Below, in pieces: positions 45,721 to 57,989 of a stretch of 64,000 nucleotides of DNA (the first letter of the stretch is position 1; each line of letters begins with the position of its first letter). Under the pieces are notes generated by a model. That model ran no database searches. It was not told where the DNA came from and saw nothing but the letters and a program-made list of their open reading frames with translations. A program made the position numbers and the translations under genes. Origin of the DNA: Cynocephalus volans (Eukaryota; Chordata; Mammalia; Dermoptera; Cynocephalidae); contig NC_084463.1 of assembly GCF_027409185.1 (NCBI RefSeq), positions 159,007,869 through 159,071,868 of the forward strand, written 5' to 3'.

Positions 45721-48700
45721 GACGCTTTAGCTCACCAGTTTTTATTTTCTTTTCAAAGGGCATTTTTAAAATGTCTCTGTCCCAGCTTACTCCAGCTGCA
45801 GGAGCAGAGATGGAGGCAGAGTGACTCTCTGGCAAGGAGAAAAACAAGATTTAGCACCCAGCCTTGCCTGGGCTACAGATCCCAAAAACAAGGGGAGGCT
45901 GGAGGAAACAAGATTAATACAGGCATAAAAATGTGTCGCCAAGAATTTCTTTTTCACGAGAAAAATACACTGTCTCCTCCATCTGTACCCCTCAGGACCC
46001 ACCAACCCCAAATCTCTCCTTCTCAGCTTGTAATTTTCCCTGTCCTGTCCCTCAGTCTCCCGTCTCTAGGATGAATTTCTTCTTTCACCCAGTTAAGGGC
46101 CCCTTTTTCTGTATTGCTGGTGAGGTGCTTTGGACAACAGTTTGGCAGTTTCTTATTAAGTTAAACATTCACTTAACTATGACCCCACAATCCCACTCCT
46201 AGGGATTTACCCAAGAGAAATGAAAATCTATGTTTATGCATACAAAAAAAGCCTGTATGGGAATACCTATAGTGGCTCTAATAATTAGTGTCAAAAATTG
46301 AAAATCATCCAAAATGTCCTTCAGCGGGAGAGTGGATAAACCAAGGGCAATACGTCCATACAATGGATACTATCTAGCAACAAAAAGTAGAAAAGTACTG
46401 ACTCATGCTACAACATAAAAGATCCCCAAATGCATTATGGTAAGTTAAAGTCACTAGACACAAAAGTCTACGTTCTGTACAGTTCCATTTATACGACATT
46501 CTGGAAAAGGCAAAATTATAGGGACAGAATGAAGACCGTAGGTTGCCAGGAGCTGGAGGTGTGGGAGGGTGTGTGGGGGTTGACAACAAAGGGGCCTGGA
46601 GGAATTTAGGTGGGGAGGTGTAGAGTCCCCCAGTTCCCCCACTTTCTTTCTTTGTCCTGTCTGAGAAACAGACTACCTTGACTGATCTGTGATCTGGCCA
46701 GCTGCATGTTTCCCTTGCAGGCTTGAACCCAACCAAGGCCTTGAACATTCCCAGCCACTGATAAAGGTTTTTAGGTTGTTGAATGAAACACTAAAAAATC
46801 AGACATGGTGCTAAACATGTAAAAACTGGCCCCCGTCATGAACCAAATTCCTTAAACCCTCATATAAACTTCATAAACCAACCCCCTCGTTACAGACATG
46901 CCTGAACTCATATCATCTTCTGTCTCGATCATCTTTTTTTTTTTTCAAGATGACCGGTAAGGGGATCTTAACCCTTGACTTGGTGTTATCAGCACTGCAC
47001 TCTCCCGAGTGAGCCACAGCCGGCCCTCATCTTCTGTCTTGTTGCTTATCAAGAAGACACTCCAGCCTGCTGTAAATAAGTTCCCTGATAAATGCTTCGG
47101 ACTGCTCAGCCTGCCATTAAATGCTGCTTTGTTCAGAATCCCAACCAACCCTATCTTGGGTTGGTTTGGGGTGCTCCCTTGCACAAACTTTCCTACCACC
47201 ACTTTTGGGGCAACTCCAGCCCTGGGTTTGGCTGGACAGAACACAAGGAAACTCCTCTATGTCTGTATCATGGTGATGGTTATATGATCATATGCATTTG
47301 TCAAAACTCATAGAATTGTACACTAAAAGGGTAAATTTTACCATTTGTAAATTATTCTTCAACAAGTCTAATTTTTAAAAAACTAATTTTGAATAGATAT
47401 ATGAGTATATTGTTAAAGAGAAATCAAAACGGAGGCCACAGTTTGAATATACCCTTGAGATAGGAGGTGCTCGATCTCCCTGGCTTTGGGTTCCAGGCCA
47501 CTCCCCAGGGTCTCAAACCACTCCCCTAGGACTCAAGCCTCTCCTCTGAGTCTTGAGCTAGTGTTGCTTGTAGCACCTATTTTTGGTACCAGCACGTGGA
47601 GATTGAGACCACAGGAGGGAGACTTGTGTTATCTTGGTGGCCGAGCATGCTCAGTAAGAAGGAGTTTACTTGAGTGACTTCTCACTGGATGTACTATAGA
47701 GCACTTTGAATATTCTAAGTGTATTCAATGCATGTGATGGAATTTGACCAATGAGCATGCCATAAGGGAGACGAACTGAGCATGTGCAAACCTGTTACAT
47801 AACCTAGTACATAACTGGGGACCAGTCCCTTAGTTGAATATTCATTATATAGCATGAATATGTATAGATAGCCAAGCTGTAAAGTTGAATCCAGGAAGAA
47901 GGCGGGGCTGTTCCTCAGTCTCTGGAGCCAGCCCGCACTTTTTCTATAAATTGTTTATTTCTTACTTTTGTATTAAACTTGCTGCAGCTGCTGCTCAGTC
48001 TCTGGAACTAGGTCACACTCTCCCTGTGAAGTCTGTATTTCTTATTCTTTACATTAAACCTGTTTTCACTTTCTACTGTGACTCAGCTCTTGAATTCTTC
48101 CCTGTGGCAGAGTCAAAAACCTGATAGAGGACAGGATGGGTTGAGGTCAGCTATCCGACCTCCCCAGGCTCTCTCCTCCAGTATCACCCCTAGACCAAAC
48201 ACCATAGCCATGTAACCAAACTTAAAATTCTGCTGATTTCCCCAAAATTCTAGCTATAACCATAAACAAAACCTAAGCTATCCTCCTATCAACATGACCT
48301 CACAGCTTCCTAGCAAGCCAGCTACAAACAAGTACCACCTGCAGAATTGTTTGCTCTGACTAGATCCTGTGAATTGGCCAAAGATAAAACTATAAACATC
48401 TATACTGATAGCAGGCATGCTTTCAGAGTATTCTGGGATTGGGGTATTCTATAGAAACAGGGGATTCTTAACATCAGATAGGATTCCTATAAAAAGTAAA
48501 CCTTAAGTTGCTGATCACCTCTGCACTATCGCTACTCTCACAAGTAGCTATTATAAAAACTTGAAGCTCATACTTACAAACCCCAAATATCATGGAAATA
48601 CTATGGCTGATTTCCATGAAAAGGCTGCCACCCAAGAAACTGTCCCAACTAATAAGCTATGGAACTTGAATGAAGTCCATTCAAAGGACATAAAGGAAAT

Positions 48701-51700
48701 TCAACATTTACAAATATGACATAGACATGTCTCCAAAACTGAAAAACAAAACCAATAAGTAAAGGACGTAAAACAGTTAAAGGACCCTGGCAAGACCCAG
48801 ACAGCCACTTGGTGCTTCCTGAGCCCCTGAAGTTGCGGCTCCTTCAAGCATTCCATTCTTTCATTCATCACGGAATTGATAAAATAATTCAAACTTTGAC
48901 AGAGACTGGACTCATATATATAATGATACAAAACTAAAAATAACACTCTCAAATACACCATTAAGGAACTCACTGAAACCACACACTGATTCAATGGAAA
49001 CTCTATGGGTAAACAGAATACCTCTATAGTACCATTATATAAGGTAGATAAGTTTTGTATACTGGATAGACTAATATTCAGGGCATATCTGGAAAAGGAA
49101 TCAATCATATTTAGTTGGGGGTAGAATGATTGGACTACTTTACCAAATTCATATCAATGTTTTTTGCTCCCATCCTGGTTTAAACCCGGTTTAAACAATC
49201 ATTCTAACTGGCAATGTGCAGATGTCAGCATGCCAAAAATAATCATGATATTCACATCACTCCTGATTGGTGGGTAATGGGATCTACCTCAACTCTCTCT
49301 CTCAATACTATTGGATTGTTCGTTCTTTATGGTAATAAGACATACAAAGGTTTCCCAACTAAATGCTCTGGATGCTGTAGGCTGAGGGATCTCTCACTCC
49401 AAACAACTAAATACAACTTTCTAAATGCCAATCAACTTCTTAACGTGGGATCATGTATACATAAAATAACCCTCCATAAATGAGTTTCTCGCAAGTGTCC
49501 AAACCCAATTATACAAAGAAGCTCTGGATTTCGTTCTTTTGTTAGAGCTGGAAGTCTCTGAATTAGAAAATCACTTATCAATATTTCTACAACTCTTAGA
49601 AAGAATTTTAATGATACTTTAAATTCTCTTCAAGTGATACAATCTGAGACAAGCAGTTTAGCTTTAACAGTACTCCAAAACAGAAGAGTTCTTGGTACCC
49701 TGAGCTGCTCAAGAAGGAGGAGCATGTGCTCTTATCAGAGAAAACATGCTACTTCTCTGTCAATAAATCAAGAATTGTAGCCTAGAATCTTAAAGATCTA
49801 AAGGATCAAATCCAGGTATTCCACCTGATCAGAGGATGCAATCAAATGATCTATGTAGTTGGTTAAATGTTGGCTCTTGGAGACCGTGGCTTCATGGTAT
49901 TTTTCAAACACTTGGCACTATCCTCCTGTTGGTCATATTGATAATATCTCATGTGCATTGTATCCCTCCAAGAGTCTTAGTGAGAATTAACAAAAACTAC
50001 ATGAACTCGAATTGTCAGAAGAATCTACTGAAATCCTGGTTTGCGATCTTCAGATGGTCATGAAAGGAAAAACATGTGGGAACTGAGAGTGACACTTGAT
50101 GATGGATCACACTCTCAGTCCACCTGAGAGAATGACTAAAAGGGGGGAACTGTTAAGGAGAAACCATAATGGAGGCCACAGTTTGAATATACCCCTTGAC
50201 CAAACACCCACAGCCATGTAATCAAACTCTCTTGACTTCCCCAAAATGCTAGTTCTTGCCATAAACAATTCAGCTTTCCTCATGTCAGCATGACTTCGAA
50301 GCTTCCTAGTCAATCAGCTACTAACAAGTAAGCTTCTGCACAACAGCTACTAACAAGTAAGCTTCTGCACAACTACCTTACAGGAATGTAAGTCTCTAGT
50401 ATCCCATCACAATAGGGAACAATGTACTTCCTCACTGACGCTTTGTAAACTGAGCTGTAACTCCTGTGAGCCAAGATTCTTGCCATTTTTGGTTAGAAGT
50501 CTCTGGGTTTGTGAACTGTTCTTTTGTATGCATGACAAACCTTTTAAATTTCTCTAACCAGATTTGATTTCATTTATATACACATATATGCATATATATA
50601 TATATATATATACCTGCTGTACAACTGCTTTTAACGGCTGTTTAGCATTCCGGTAGATGCAGGTATATCTATTTTATTCAACTAATTCCCTGCTGTTGCG
50701 CACTTGAGTGGTTTCTGGTGTTCTGACGTTTTCTTTAATGTCACAATTCTTCAGAAGGAAAGGGGTGTTACTTCAGCACCTAGCTGGGCCCTGCACCATG
50801 GCTTTCCCGTGCATTCCTTTATTTCATCCCTCCATAACCCAGAGATAGGGATTCCTATCCCTGCTATACAGAAGGTGCAGCCGAACTTAGGGATGCGAAC
50901 CCACATGCTCAAGTCACACAGTCAGTAAGCAGAGTAGCCAGGATTCCAAGCTGGTTCTGTCAAGTTGGGAGGCCCATTCTTTCCATTATACTATGCAGCC
51001 AGTTGTAAACTATTTGCAGGAAATAACTGCTTCTTACACTTGTTTGTACCTCCAGAACAACAAATGCATAGGATATTGCACCAATGTTCTCCAAGGACAC
51101 TGGGTTGGTTGGGACCGAACCCCACTGTATAATGGAATAAAGGTCAATAATCTCCCCACCAACTTACTGCTAAAGGAGAATAGCAGTTGATACACCTAAC
51201 AGGGAAGAGCATGATTCATTCAACAAACATTGGGTGCCTGCTCTGCCAAGGACTGAAGTGAGGACAAGCTCACAATTGTGCATCTGTTCACATTCTCATC
51301 TCAACCCTTGTGCTTAGAAAGAGAATCTGTCCTTACTTTGGGGAAACAGATGGACCACATAGCCGTCTCCCACATAGATGGCCCAGTGCCTATAGAAAGT
51401 GCGAAAAATCTCAATCAGGTCTCCAACTCTTGGTTTTGGTTTGTCCTGCAACAGAAAAACCAGAGACAGGCAGAGGTGAGTCTTTGCAAGGAACATTTTA
51501 GAACCTGATCTGCAAGTTTATCACCTACAGGAAACAGACAAGAGGGAGCTCTCCTCCCACAGGTGGGAAGCCCCTCCATTTACTGGGGTTGCTAGACTGG
51601 AATGGTACTCTTCCAGGGACAAGGAAAAGATAGGGAGGGTGTCTTTAAGGTACCGTATTGGTGGGTATGTAGCACAGGAGTGTGGCAGAGTCATGTGCAC

Positions 51701-53675
51701 AAGCTGGATGTGAGCAGATTCAGGAGCATGTTTGTATCAGTAAGTGACTGTGTGATTCCCAAGGAAGTCTAAAGGGCCTCATTAAGGACCATCTGCCGCT
51801 TGCCTGGACCTGGGTGAGACTTGCAACTTATAGAGCTCCAACTTGCAAAGCTCAACATGCCGGACATGGTGCTGAACATTTGACCCACGTCATCCCTCAC
51901 TCCTTTGGGTAAGAACTATCATTACTCCACTTGACAGATGAGGAAACTGAGTCTCAGGAAGATTAGGTAACTTGAGTAAATGAGCAAAACTGAAAGCTAG
52001 GTGTGAATGTTTTCAATGTTTGTGCCCTTAACAATCCCAGATGAAGTCTGGGCTCCAGGCCAAAATCAGGGCAAGGGCTGACAGGGCATAGTTGGAGTGG
52101 GTGGTGGAGCAGTGCCCTTCTGGAGTTTGAATGGGTGGGAGGCATGGTCCATCCACACCCAGGATGGGAGATAGCCCTTGCCACAGGAGTTCTATTTCTT
52201 AAAGATTCTAAGGCCAGTCAACACCTTTCCTCCTCATAACTCAGTTGAGCCAGGCTGCACAGGGCCAGACCCCCCTGACCAGGGAGCTGTGCTGCTGCTG
52301 AGAGTGTCGAGAATGCAGCGGACTGAAGTCTGGTGGGGAGATAGGGTTGAACCCACAGGAGTCAAGCATCAACTACAGGAGTCAAGCGTCAACTTGACCA
52401 AAGATTGGACAATTTAAGCATCAAAAAGAATAATGACTGCACATAGACTGAAACATGAGTTAAAACCCATATGTGCATAATGATATTTTTAAAACTCATT
52501 AGTCATCTTTGGCAGATACAAAGGAATCACCGTATTATTCCGAAAACTGGTAAATAAAAGATACAAACATCTCCTAAATGAACTGTGTGCTCAGGGAACC
52601 CAATTAAAGATTACAACAAAACCCAAAGCCACAAACCAGTACTTATAAGGTAGCTGTATCTATGTATACAAAAGCATAGAAAAATGTTTGAAAGAACACA
52701 TGCCAAGCTACACAGCGGGGGAAGGATCTACGGTAGGGAGGATTGTAAAAGGAGACTTTAGCCTACCTGCCCATTGTTTCGGTTTTGGTTTTTTAAACAA
52801 AGTGAATGTATTCACATATGCCTTGTGGAATTAAATAAATTCTTTTTTGGTTGTTGTTTTTTTTTTGTTTAAAGTAAAGGCTTTGGAGTCAGACCCACCT
52901 AAGCTCAAACCCCCTCTCTACTTCTTGGGCAATCCCCTCTCTGATATTTCCAAGAATATCACTCCTCACATCTGTAAAGTTGGGAGTAATTATTCCCACT
53001 TCACAGGGCTGTTTATTAACAACCTGGTGTCAACTCAATAAAAGCCATGAGCATGGGGTCACGATGCCCCAGGAATTGTGGCGGTTCTTGAGCCTGAAGG
53101 GAGAAGGAACACAGGAAAGGAAGTAGTGGGATGGAGGGAAAAGTAGAGGGGCTCATGCTGTTTGGAGCTAAGGGGGACAAGAACCCTTCCTGACTGCCCT
53201 GCCATCACCACCCACACAGCTGTGAGACATTTTCCTGGACCCTCCCTCCCTGGCTCATCCCACCCACCCACCAAGGATGGTGTGACTGGGGAGGTGGGCC
53301 TGGGCAGTGGCACAAGTGCTGCCCCTTCTGGGCCCACCATTCCTGTCCCCTCAGGATGACCCAGTGGGGCCACTGGGAGGGTGGCCGGAGGAGGGTTTGG
53401 AAGGCACAAACCCAAACCCAGGGCATGGTGCTCCTCAGCCTCAGTGGAACTAAACCCCCCAAGCAGAGGCTCCTCCCGGCTCACGCCCAGCACCGCAGTT
53501 CCTTCCCCACTGTGTCTGGGAGAGCCGGACCCTCAGGCCTCAGCCTGTACCCATGTCCCCTCTGCACCAGAGCTGTAAAGCAACAAGGAAAACACACATA
53601 ATCACCACTAACAGGGTTGTTGTTGATTTTAAAGTAAAAGCTTTAAAAACCTTTCTGGGGACTTACCGAAGCCAT
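38772..53675 (-). CDS. PLAAT2: PLAAT2-like gene (four coding exons, 152 aa)
   Basis: On the minus strand the exons are 53675-53667, 51445-51337, 45397-45153 and 38867-38772, with GT-AG junctions and phases identical to PLAAT4. The protein reads [17 protein letters not shown]. The xPxPRxGD spacing is that of human PLAAT2 (RPRPRLGD), not PLAAT3 (EPKPGD). His23 ([13 protein letters not shown]), His35 (VVHLFP) and the nucleophile Cys105 ([12 protein letters not shown], equal to Cys113) are present. The [10 protein letters not shown] and KIVxRAEELVG blocks also fit PLAAT2. Two oddities: exon 3 is 24 nt shorter than in PLAAT4, removing eight residues of the loop after His35, and the anchor ends abruptly at GIMLGS without the usual basic tail. 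The order PLAAT4(+) then PLAAT2(-) matches human 11q12.3. PLAAT3 is an alternative name, but the N-terminal spacing argues against it. Confidence 0.82.
40190..40766 (-). mobile_element. VNTR-bearing composite retroelement, copy 2
   Basis: Partner of 19888-20491, differing in number and content of the GC-rich units. Confidence 0.45.
43268..43870. mobile_element. hAT-like nonautonomous DNA transposon, interrupted
   Basis: caggagttggcaaactatgg at the left and the ttttattggagcacagcctc, catattgtctgcggc and gccctttacagaaaa words at the right are the two halves of the common mammalian ggttggcaaact element. About 370 bp of other sequence splits it. Confidence 0.5.
43994..44138 (+). mobile_element. 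tRNA-derived SINE (t-SINE-like variant)
   Basis: ggggccgagcccgtggcgca begins the element and a second partial unit (ggccggtgcactcactggct) precedes a 16-A tail. The target duplication aagaagtaaattggg lies on both sides. Confidence 0.8.
45153..45397 (-). CDS. PLAAT2: PLAAT2-like exon 3 (Cys exon, 24 nt shorter than usual)
   Basis: The acceptor tttctgcag precedes it and the donor gtgcgt follows it on the minus strand. Its 245 nt compare with 269 in the PLAAT4 copies; the difference is an in-frame loss just after the exon start, between SDI and the [11 protein letters not shown] block. The nucleophile in [18 protein letters not shown] is intact. Confidence 0.9.
45674..45719. repeat. (GT)n microsatellite
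   Basis: About 23 uninterrupted GT units in PLAAT2-like intron 2, 277 bp upstream of exon 3 on the coding strand. Confidence 0.97.
46110..47370 (+). mobile_element. old LINE-1 3' fragment, interrupted
   Basis: The left part is L1 ORF2-end sequence (caatcccactcctagggatt, taccc...). The right part at 47255 is the L1 3' end (catagaattgtacactaaaa). Between about 46590 and 47250 lie other sequence and the SINE at 46932. Confidence 0.6.
46932..47027 (-). mobile_element. tRNA-Ile-derived SINE (t-SINE-like)
   Basis: Minus-strand monomer with poly-T on the plus strand at its left end and ggccggctgtggctcact at its start. It is embedded in an interrupted LINE/LTR region. Confidence 0.75.
47411..50560 (+). 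mobile_element. degenerate ERV1-type provirus with two LTRs
   Basis: The LTRs begin tgttaaagagaaatc (47411) and tgttaaggagaaacc (50151), and the second is preceded by a polypurine tract aaaaggggggaac. The left LTR is split by about 730 bp (roughly 47460-48190) of another LTR-like sequence. The internal part keeps only env-like remnants: an open frame 49214-49483 and, near 49640-49790, an LQNRR motif followed by cysteines as in a gammaretroviral transmembrane subunit. Stops and frameshifts abound, there is no gag or pol, and it is not functional. Confidence 0.6.
50577..50612. repeat. (TA)n microsatellite
   Basis: Alternating TA with a few CA/GC interruptions, just past the right LTR of the ERV1-type relic. 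Confidence 0.9.
51337..51445 (-). CDS. PLAAT2: PLAAT2-like exon 2 (His23/His35 exon)
   Basis: The 109-nt exon has acceptor tttctgttgcag and donor gtaagg, both read on the minus strand. It encodes [20 protein letters not shown] and continues through the His35 motif VVHLFPQ. Confidence 0.9.
51868..51970 (+). mobile_element. MIR fragment
   Basis: acatttgacccacgtcatcc and cagatgaggaaactgagtct are MIR words. Lies in PLAAT2-like intron 1. Confidence 0.6.
53667..53675 (-). CDS. PLAAT2: PLAAT2-like exon 1 (M-A-S)
   Basis: Read on the minus strand, ATGGCTTCG is followed by the donor gtaagtcccc. This is the same three-codon, phase-0 arrangement and donor context as the PLAAT4 exon-1 copies (atggctccg/gtaagt). 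It is the best candidate I found upstream of exon 2. No strong ISRE is visible before it. Confidence 0.65.
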
Positions 53676-53749
53676 CCTTCTGTCAAGATGCTCTCGTGTT
53701 GCTGCCTATATGCGCAGTTTTCTGTTGGCTCTAAGAGTTTTGTTTCCTT

Positions 53750-55170
53750 CTGACCCTGGCCAAGCACACAAATATTTCAACACACAGATCAAAGTTCAAA
53801 CAAAAATTGTTCTGTACTGTCGAGAGCCATACATCTATGGGGAACGGCATGGGAGCCTGACGAGTGACACCCCTTGTTCAGCAGGCTACAGGGGAAGCCT
53901 GCGCGTGTGGCACGGCTCCATGGAATTTCCTGTTTGTTCGCCTTTTGTTACTTGACAAAACCTTCTAAAATTAAAAAGCCCAACCTTTTGGCTTGGTATG
54001 ACTTTGGGGAATTCGAAGGTCCCTGGAGTTTCTCAAAGGACATGTTAAGTGGTTTATTAATAAGGCATTGTCAGTACTAAAGGTGTTCTAGACATATGTT
54101 CCCAGTATAGGATGGATTCATTTACAGCGTTGACCCTCCCCGTTGTGTGTGCATTGACCCATAATTTTGGAATAATTGGCCTTATAGCTGTGGCCACGCT
54201 CTTGTGTGTGTGGAAGGAAGTCAGTGTTCAATTTTTTATAAATCCACATCTTTAGGGAGACGGTGGGTCCGAGTGCAGTGGTGTTCACAACTAATTGATC
54301 ACAACCAGCTACAGATTTCTTTGTTCCTTTCCCACTCCCATTGCTTCACTGGACTCACCACGAACATGTCATTCTGGGATAAGAATGACGCAGTGTACCT
54401 GAGAAGGGTCGTTTAACTTTTCACTTTATCCCCTGTGCTGTTCCCAGAGTCTATTGGCAGGGAAATGAAAAGTTTCGTTATAAAGATGAATAAGTTAGAT
54501 AGTAGAGAAACACACAAACAAATTTTGATATTAACAGATTTTCTTTAAATCCGTTTGTAACAGAGAATTTTTAACAATAACATAGAAATTGAATAGAGAT
54601 CTATGGTTAAATTTTATTTTAAAAAATCATGTTATAAACATTGTGATTTTGATGATGAATCAGAATGGTCAATACAGAATATAAGCAATATTAAATTGTT
54701 AAACATAACCAATCAATGTTATTAAAATTAAATGTAGTAAGTATAAGTAAGATTAAAAAGGAGTTTAGAATATAGGATAAAATGTAAGCTAAGAAGGTTA
54801 CGATTTATGACTAAGACCAGAAGTCTGATGTTTTAAAGTCAAGCATGCGGCTATTGTAGTTTCCTGGCCACAAGCCACAGACTTTGGGGTGAACTACTGA
54901 TGCATGAGTGGATGTTTTTGTCAGAGCGTGAGTGCTTTGGAACATGTTGACCTCTCCTTTTCAACAGAAATGAAATAAGAAATGTTTTGATTAAAAGATA
55001 AATCATTATGTAAAAGATTAAGTAAAAAATATAAATAAGGCCAGACTCATGTGGTTGTTGTCCACACTTGCACTAGACTTTTGTGGTCTGTGTCTTGCTT
55101 TCTCCGCCAGCTCCACACCACCTGTTCGGGTCCTATGAACCCTACGGAACTGGACTCCGGCACCATACGT
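53750..55170 (+). mobile_element. related degraded proviral fragment upstream of PLAAT2-like exon 1
   Basis: It shares ggagtttctcaaaggacatg and gcattgtcagtactaaaggt with 63300-63440 in opposite orientation. It is AT-rich to 55060, then ends in a GC-richer LTR-like tail (ttttgtggtctgtgtcttgc). No reading frame of note. Confidence 0.3.
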
Positions 55171-56900
55171 TGAGCAGGAGCAGGGCACGTGGCTGTAGAC
55201 AGGTGGGCGTGGAAAACAGCCAAAGAGAAGAGAGATCAGAGCTTGAGATGTAGATTCAGAAGGATGTGGCAGGCAAGGTCAGGGGCACAGTCAAAAATCA
55301 CCAAGTTTCACATCCTTCTAGAGAAGGGGGAACAAGAAAGATCAGTTGGGTACGGGGCAAGGCAGGATGGAGAGGCAGAGTTGAAGGGGAAGAGTTTCAA
55401 GAAGGAGAGAGGGGCTCCAGGGAGCCCAAGACTCATGTCCCCAAATCGGGACTGACCATTGCCACAACACACAAACACTTCCCCCAACTTCAAAGCGGAT
55501 GGAGCTGGATAAAACATGTGATGGGAGGCACATTCTGCCCACACTGGAAACAGAGTGAGCCTGCTTGGCACAGGTATGGAGAGAAACCGCTCCACTTCCT
55601 CCTCCTCACCCCCAGTCCAGAAACACTCACTCTACACCAAATGGAAACCAGAATCCATGACTGCCGAGGTGTGCAGAGGCTGCTTTTTGGAGGCGCTAGC
55701 ATACTATCCCACCCCAGCCCACCCCCAAATAAGTATCTCTCTTCTGACATCCACTTATAGCTGCCACCTCCTGGGAACTCCAGACAGGAAGGGGGGTAGG
55801 ACTGGAGAGGGGCCTTAGGGGAAGCAAGGACCAGTAACTTAGCTTCTTCAGGCTTTTAGCAAAAATGAGCTTGCGTGTGAAGATACAGGACTGGAACCGT
55901 AACTGGAAAACTACTGGGGACTCCCAACATCTCTGCAGACCAGCTGCTCTCACAGCCCACGCGGTCTTGCTCCCATGGCCACTCGGCCTCTCAGCATTTC
56001 CACTCCATTCTCCTCTGGGTTGTAGTCGGATAATCCTTGAAGTATTCTCCATCCTCAGTTCTGGAGGGAGAGAGTGGGGTTGGCTGGGCTAATTGCTTCC
56101 TGCCCGCACTGGCCAGAGCCCTTTGAGCCAGGTCCCCACTTGGGCATGCTGGATGCCTTTTGAGTGAGGCTATCTCAGTTCATCCCGTCAGTGCCATTCC
56201 CTTGCAGCGACATCACAGCCCTGTCTCCCTCAGCTGCCAGTTGAAGGGCTCTCAGGTGGGGATGGCACAGTGACTAACTAGACTGTGAAGGATGAAGGCG
56301 GGAAGAAACGTCACTGTCCTCATGCAAGGGCTTGTAGCTTTTCACCTACTCCAATCTGTTCAGAGTGTCAGAAATTCAGGCCCAGGAACCACATGAAAGT
56401 CAGCAAATCAAAATTCAGTGGGCTGGGGACTCTGCTTGTCCCCTACTATCCTGCTGCTGAGCAGGAAAGGGGGCCAAAGCACACCTACCCGGGCAGAGAG
56501 TGGGGCAGGGGTAGGCCACACAGCCAGCCTGCTGGTGAGCACCAGGACTGCAGACTGGAATACATACACTTTTTGATCTTTTTTTTTTTAATTTATAAAA
56601 GGAAAGAATAGCCTACATGTTCCCCACTCCCAGCCCCCAGCCATCCAGTTCCCCTCCCCAGAGGCAATGTTCTCGTTTTCTCAGTTTCATCCAGGAACAT
56701 CTTAGACTACATATACTTTTAAATGAGTTTTATTAAATCTTCATCTATCTAGAAGAATATTCATAACATAAGCATAAGGTATAAGAAATAATAAAACAAT
56801 CATGTCCCAATAACCTAGTTGAAGAAAGAAAATAACCAATATCTTAAGCCCTGTGTCAGACAAAAATTGGTAGACAAATGTTCATAAAAGCCATTTACTT
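55171..56900. other. upstream flank of the PLAAT2-like gene, no gene seen
   Basis: Mixed-composition sequence with short open frames on both strands. None shows family motifs or consistent splice structure. Confidence 0.4.
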
Positions 56901-56903
56901 CAA

Positions 56904-57380
56904 TGGTTAATTTTATGTGTCAACTTGACTGGGCCATGGGGTACCCACATTAATTTCTGGGTGTGCCTGTGAAAATGTTTTGGATGAGATTAGCTTTCGA
57001 ATCAATCAATGGACTGAGAAAAGCAGATGACCCTCCCCAATGTGGCTGGGCATCATCTGATCCATTGAGAGCCTGAACAGAACAAAAGGTGGAGAAAGGG
57101 GATGTGCCCCCTCGTTTCTGCCTCACTGCTTGAGCTGGGACATCTCAACTCATCTTCTCCTGTCTTGGACTGGGATTTACACTGGTTCTCAGGCCTTCCA
57201 ATTCAGACTGAATTACACCACTGGCTTTTCTGAGTCTCCAGGGTCTCCAGCTCACAGGCAACAGATGGTGGGGCTTCTAAGGCTCTTTGATTGCATGAGT
57301 CAATTCCTCATAATAAATCTTTCTACAGATCGATAAATATAGACAGAGAGAGAGAGAAAGAGAGAGAGAGAGAATGTCCT
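56904..57380 (+). mobile_element. old LTR-like repeat
   Basis: ttaattttatgtgtcaactt, gactgggcc, ccaatgtggctgggcatcat and cctcataataaatct follow the order of a common mammalian LTR-type repeat. A (GA)n run at 57342-57372 lies near its end. Confidence 0.5.
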
Positions 57381-57412
57381 ATTGGTTCTATTTTTTTTTT
57401 TTTTTTTTTTTT

Positions 57413-57900
57413 GGAGAACTCTGAAATACAGCAGCATTATTTATAATAGCCAAAAGGTGTTACAACCCAAACATCCATCAGCTAATGAATGGATAAACAA
57501 AATGTGGCATATCCATACAATGTAATATTATTTGGCCATAAAATAGAAGTGCTGATACATGTTACATTATGGAGGAACCTTGAAAACCTGCTGAGGGAAA
57601 GAAGCTGGTCACAAAAACTATGTATATGATTCCATTTATATAAATTGTCAAGATGGATAGAGACAATGGCAAATGTATAGAGACAGAAAGTAGATTAATG
57701 ATTGTGATTATTCAGGGCTAAAGGCAATGGAGATGTTTAGGTTCATTGTTCTTTTTTAGGTGATGAGAATGTTTTAAAATTGATTGTGGTAATAGTTTTA
57801 CAACTCTGTGAATATACCAAAAACTACTGAATTATACACTTTAAATGAGTGAACTATATGGTATGTGAATTATATCTCAATAAAGCTATCACCAAAAAAA
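57413..57900 (+). mobile_element. older LINE-1 3' fragment
   Basis: aacccaaacatccatcagct, tacaatgtaatattatttgg and the end actgaattatacactttaaa are L1 3' words. It follows a poly-T run at 57391-57412. Confidence 0.6.
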
Positions 57901-57989
57901 TCAGCCCTGTGTTCCTCTCCCTCCTAATACAGTTGTAACCACTTCTGAATTTTAATGTCTATTATACTATTGTTTTTTAAATTTTTTGA

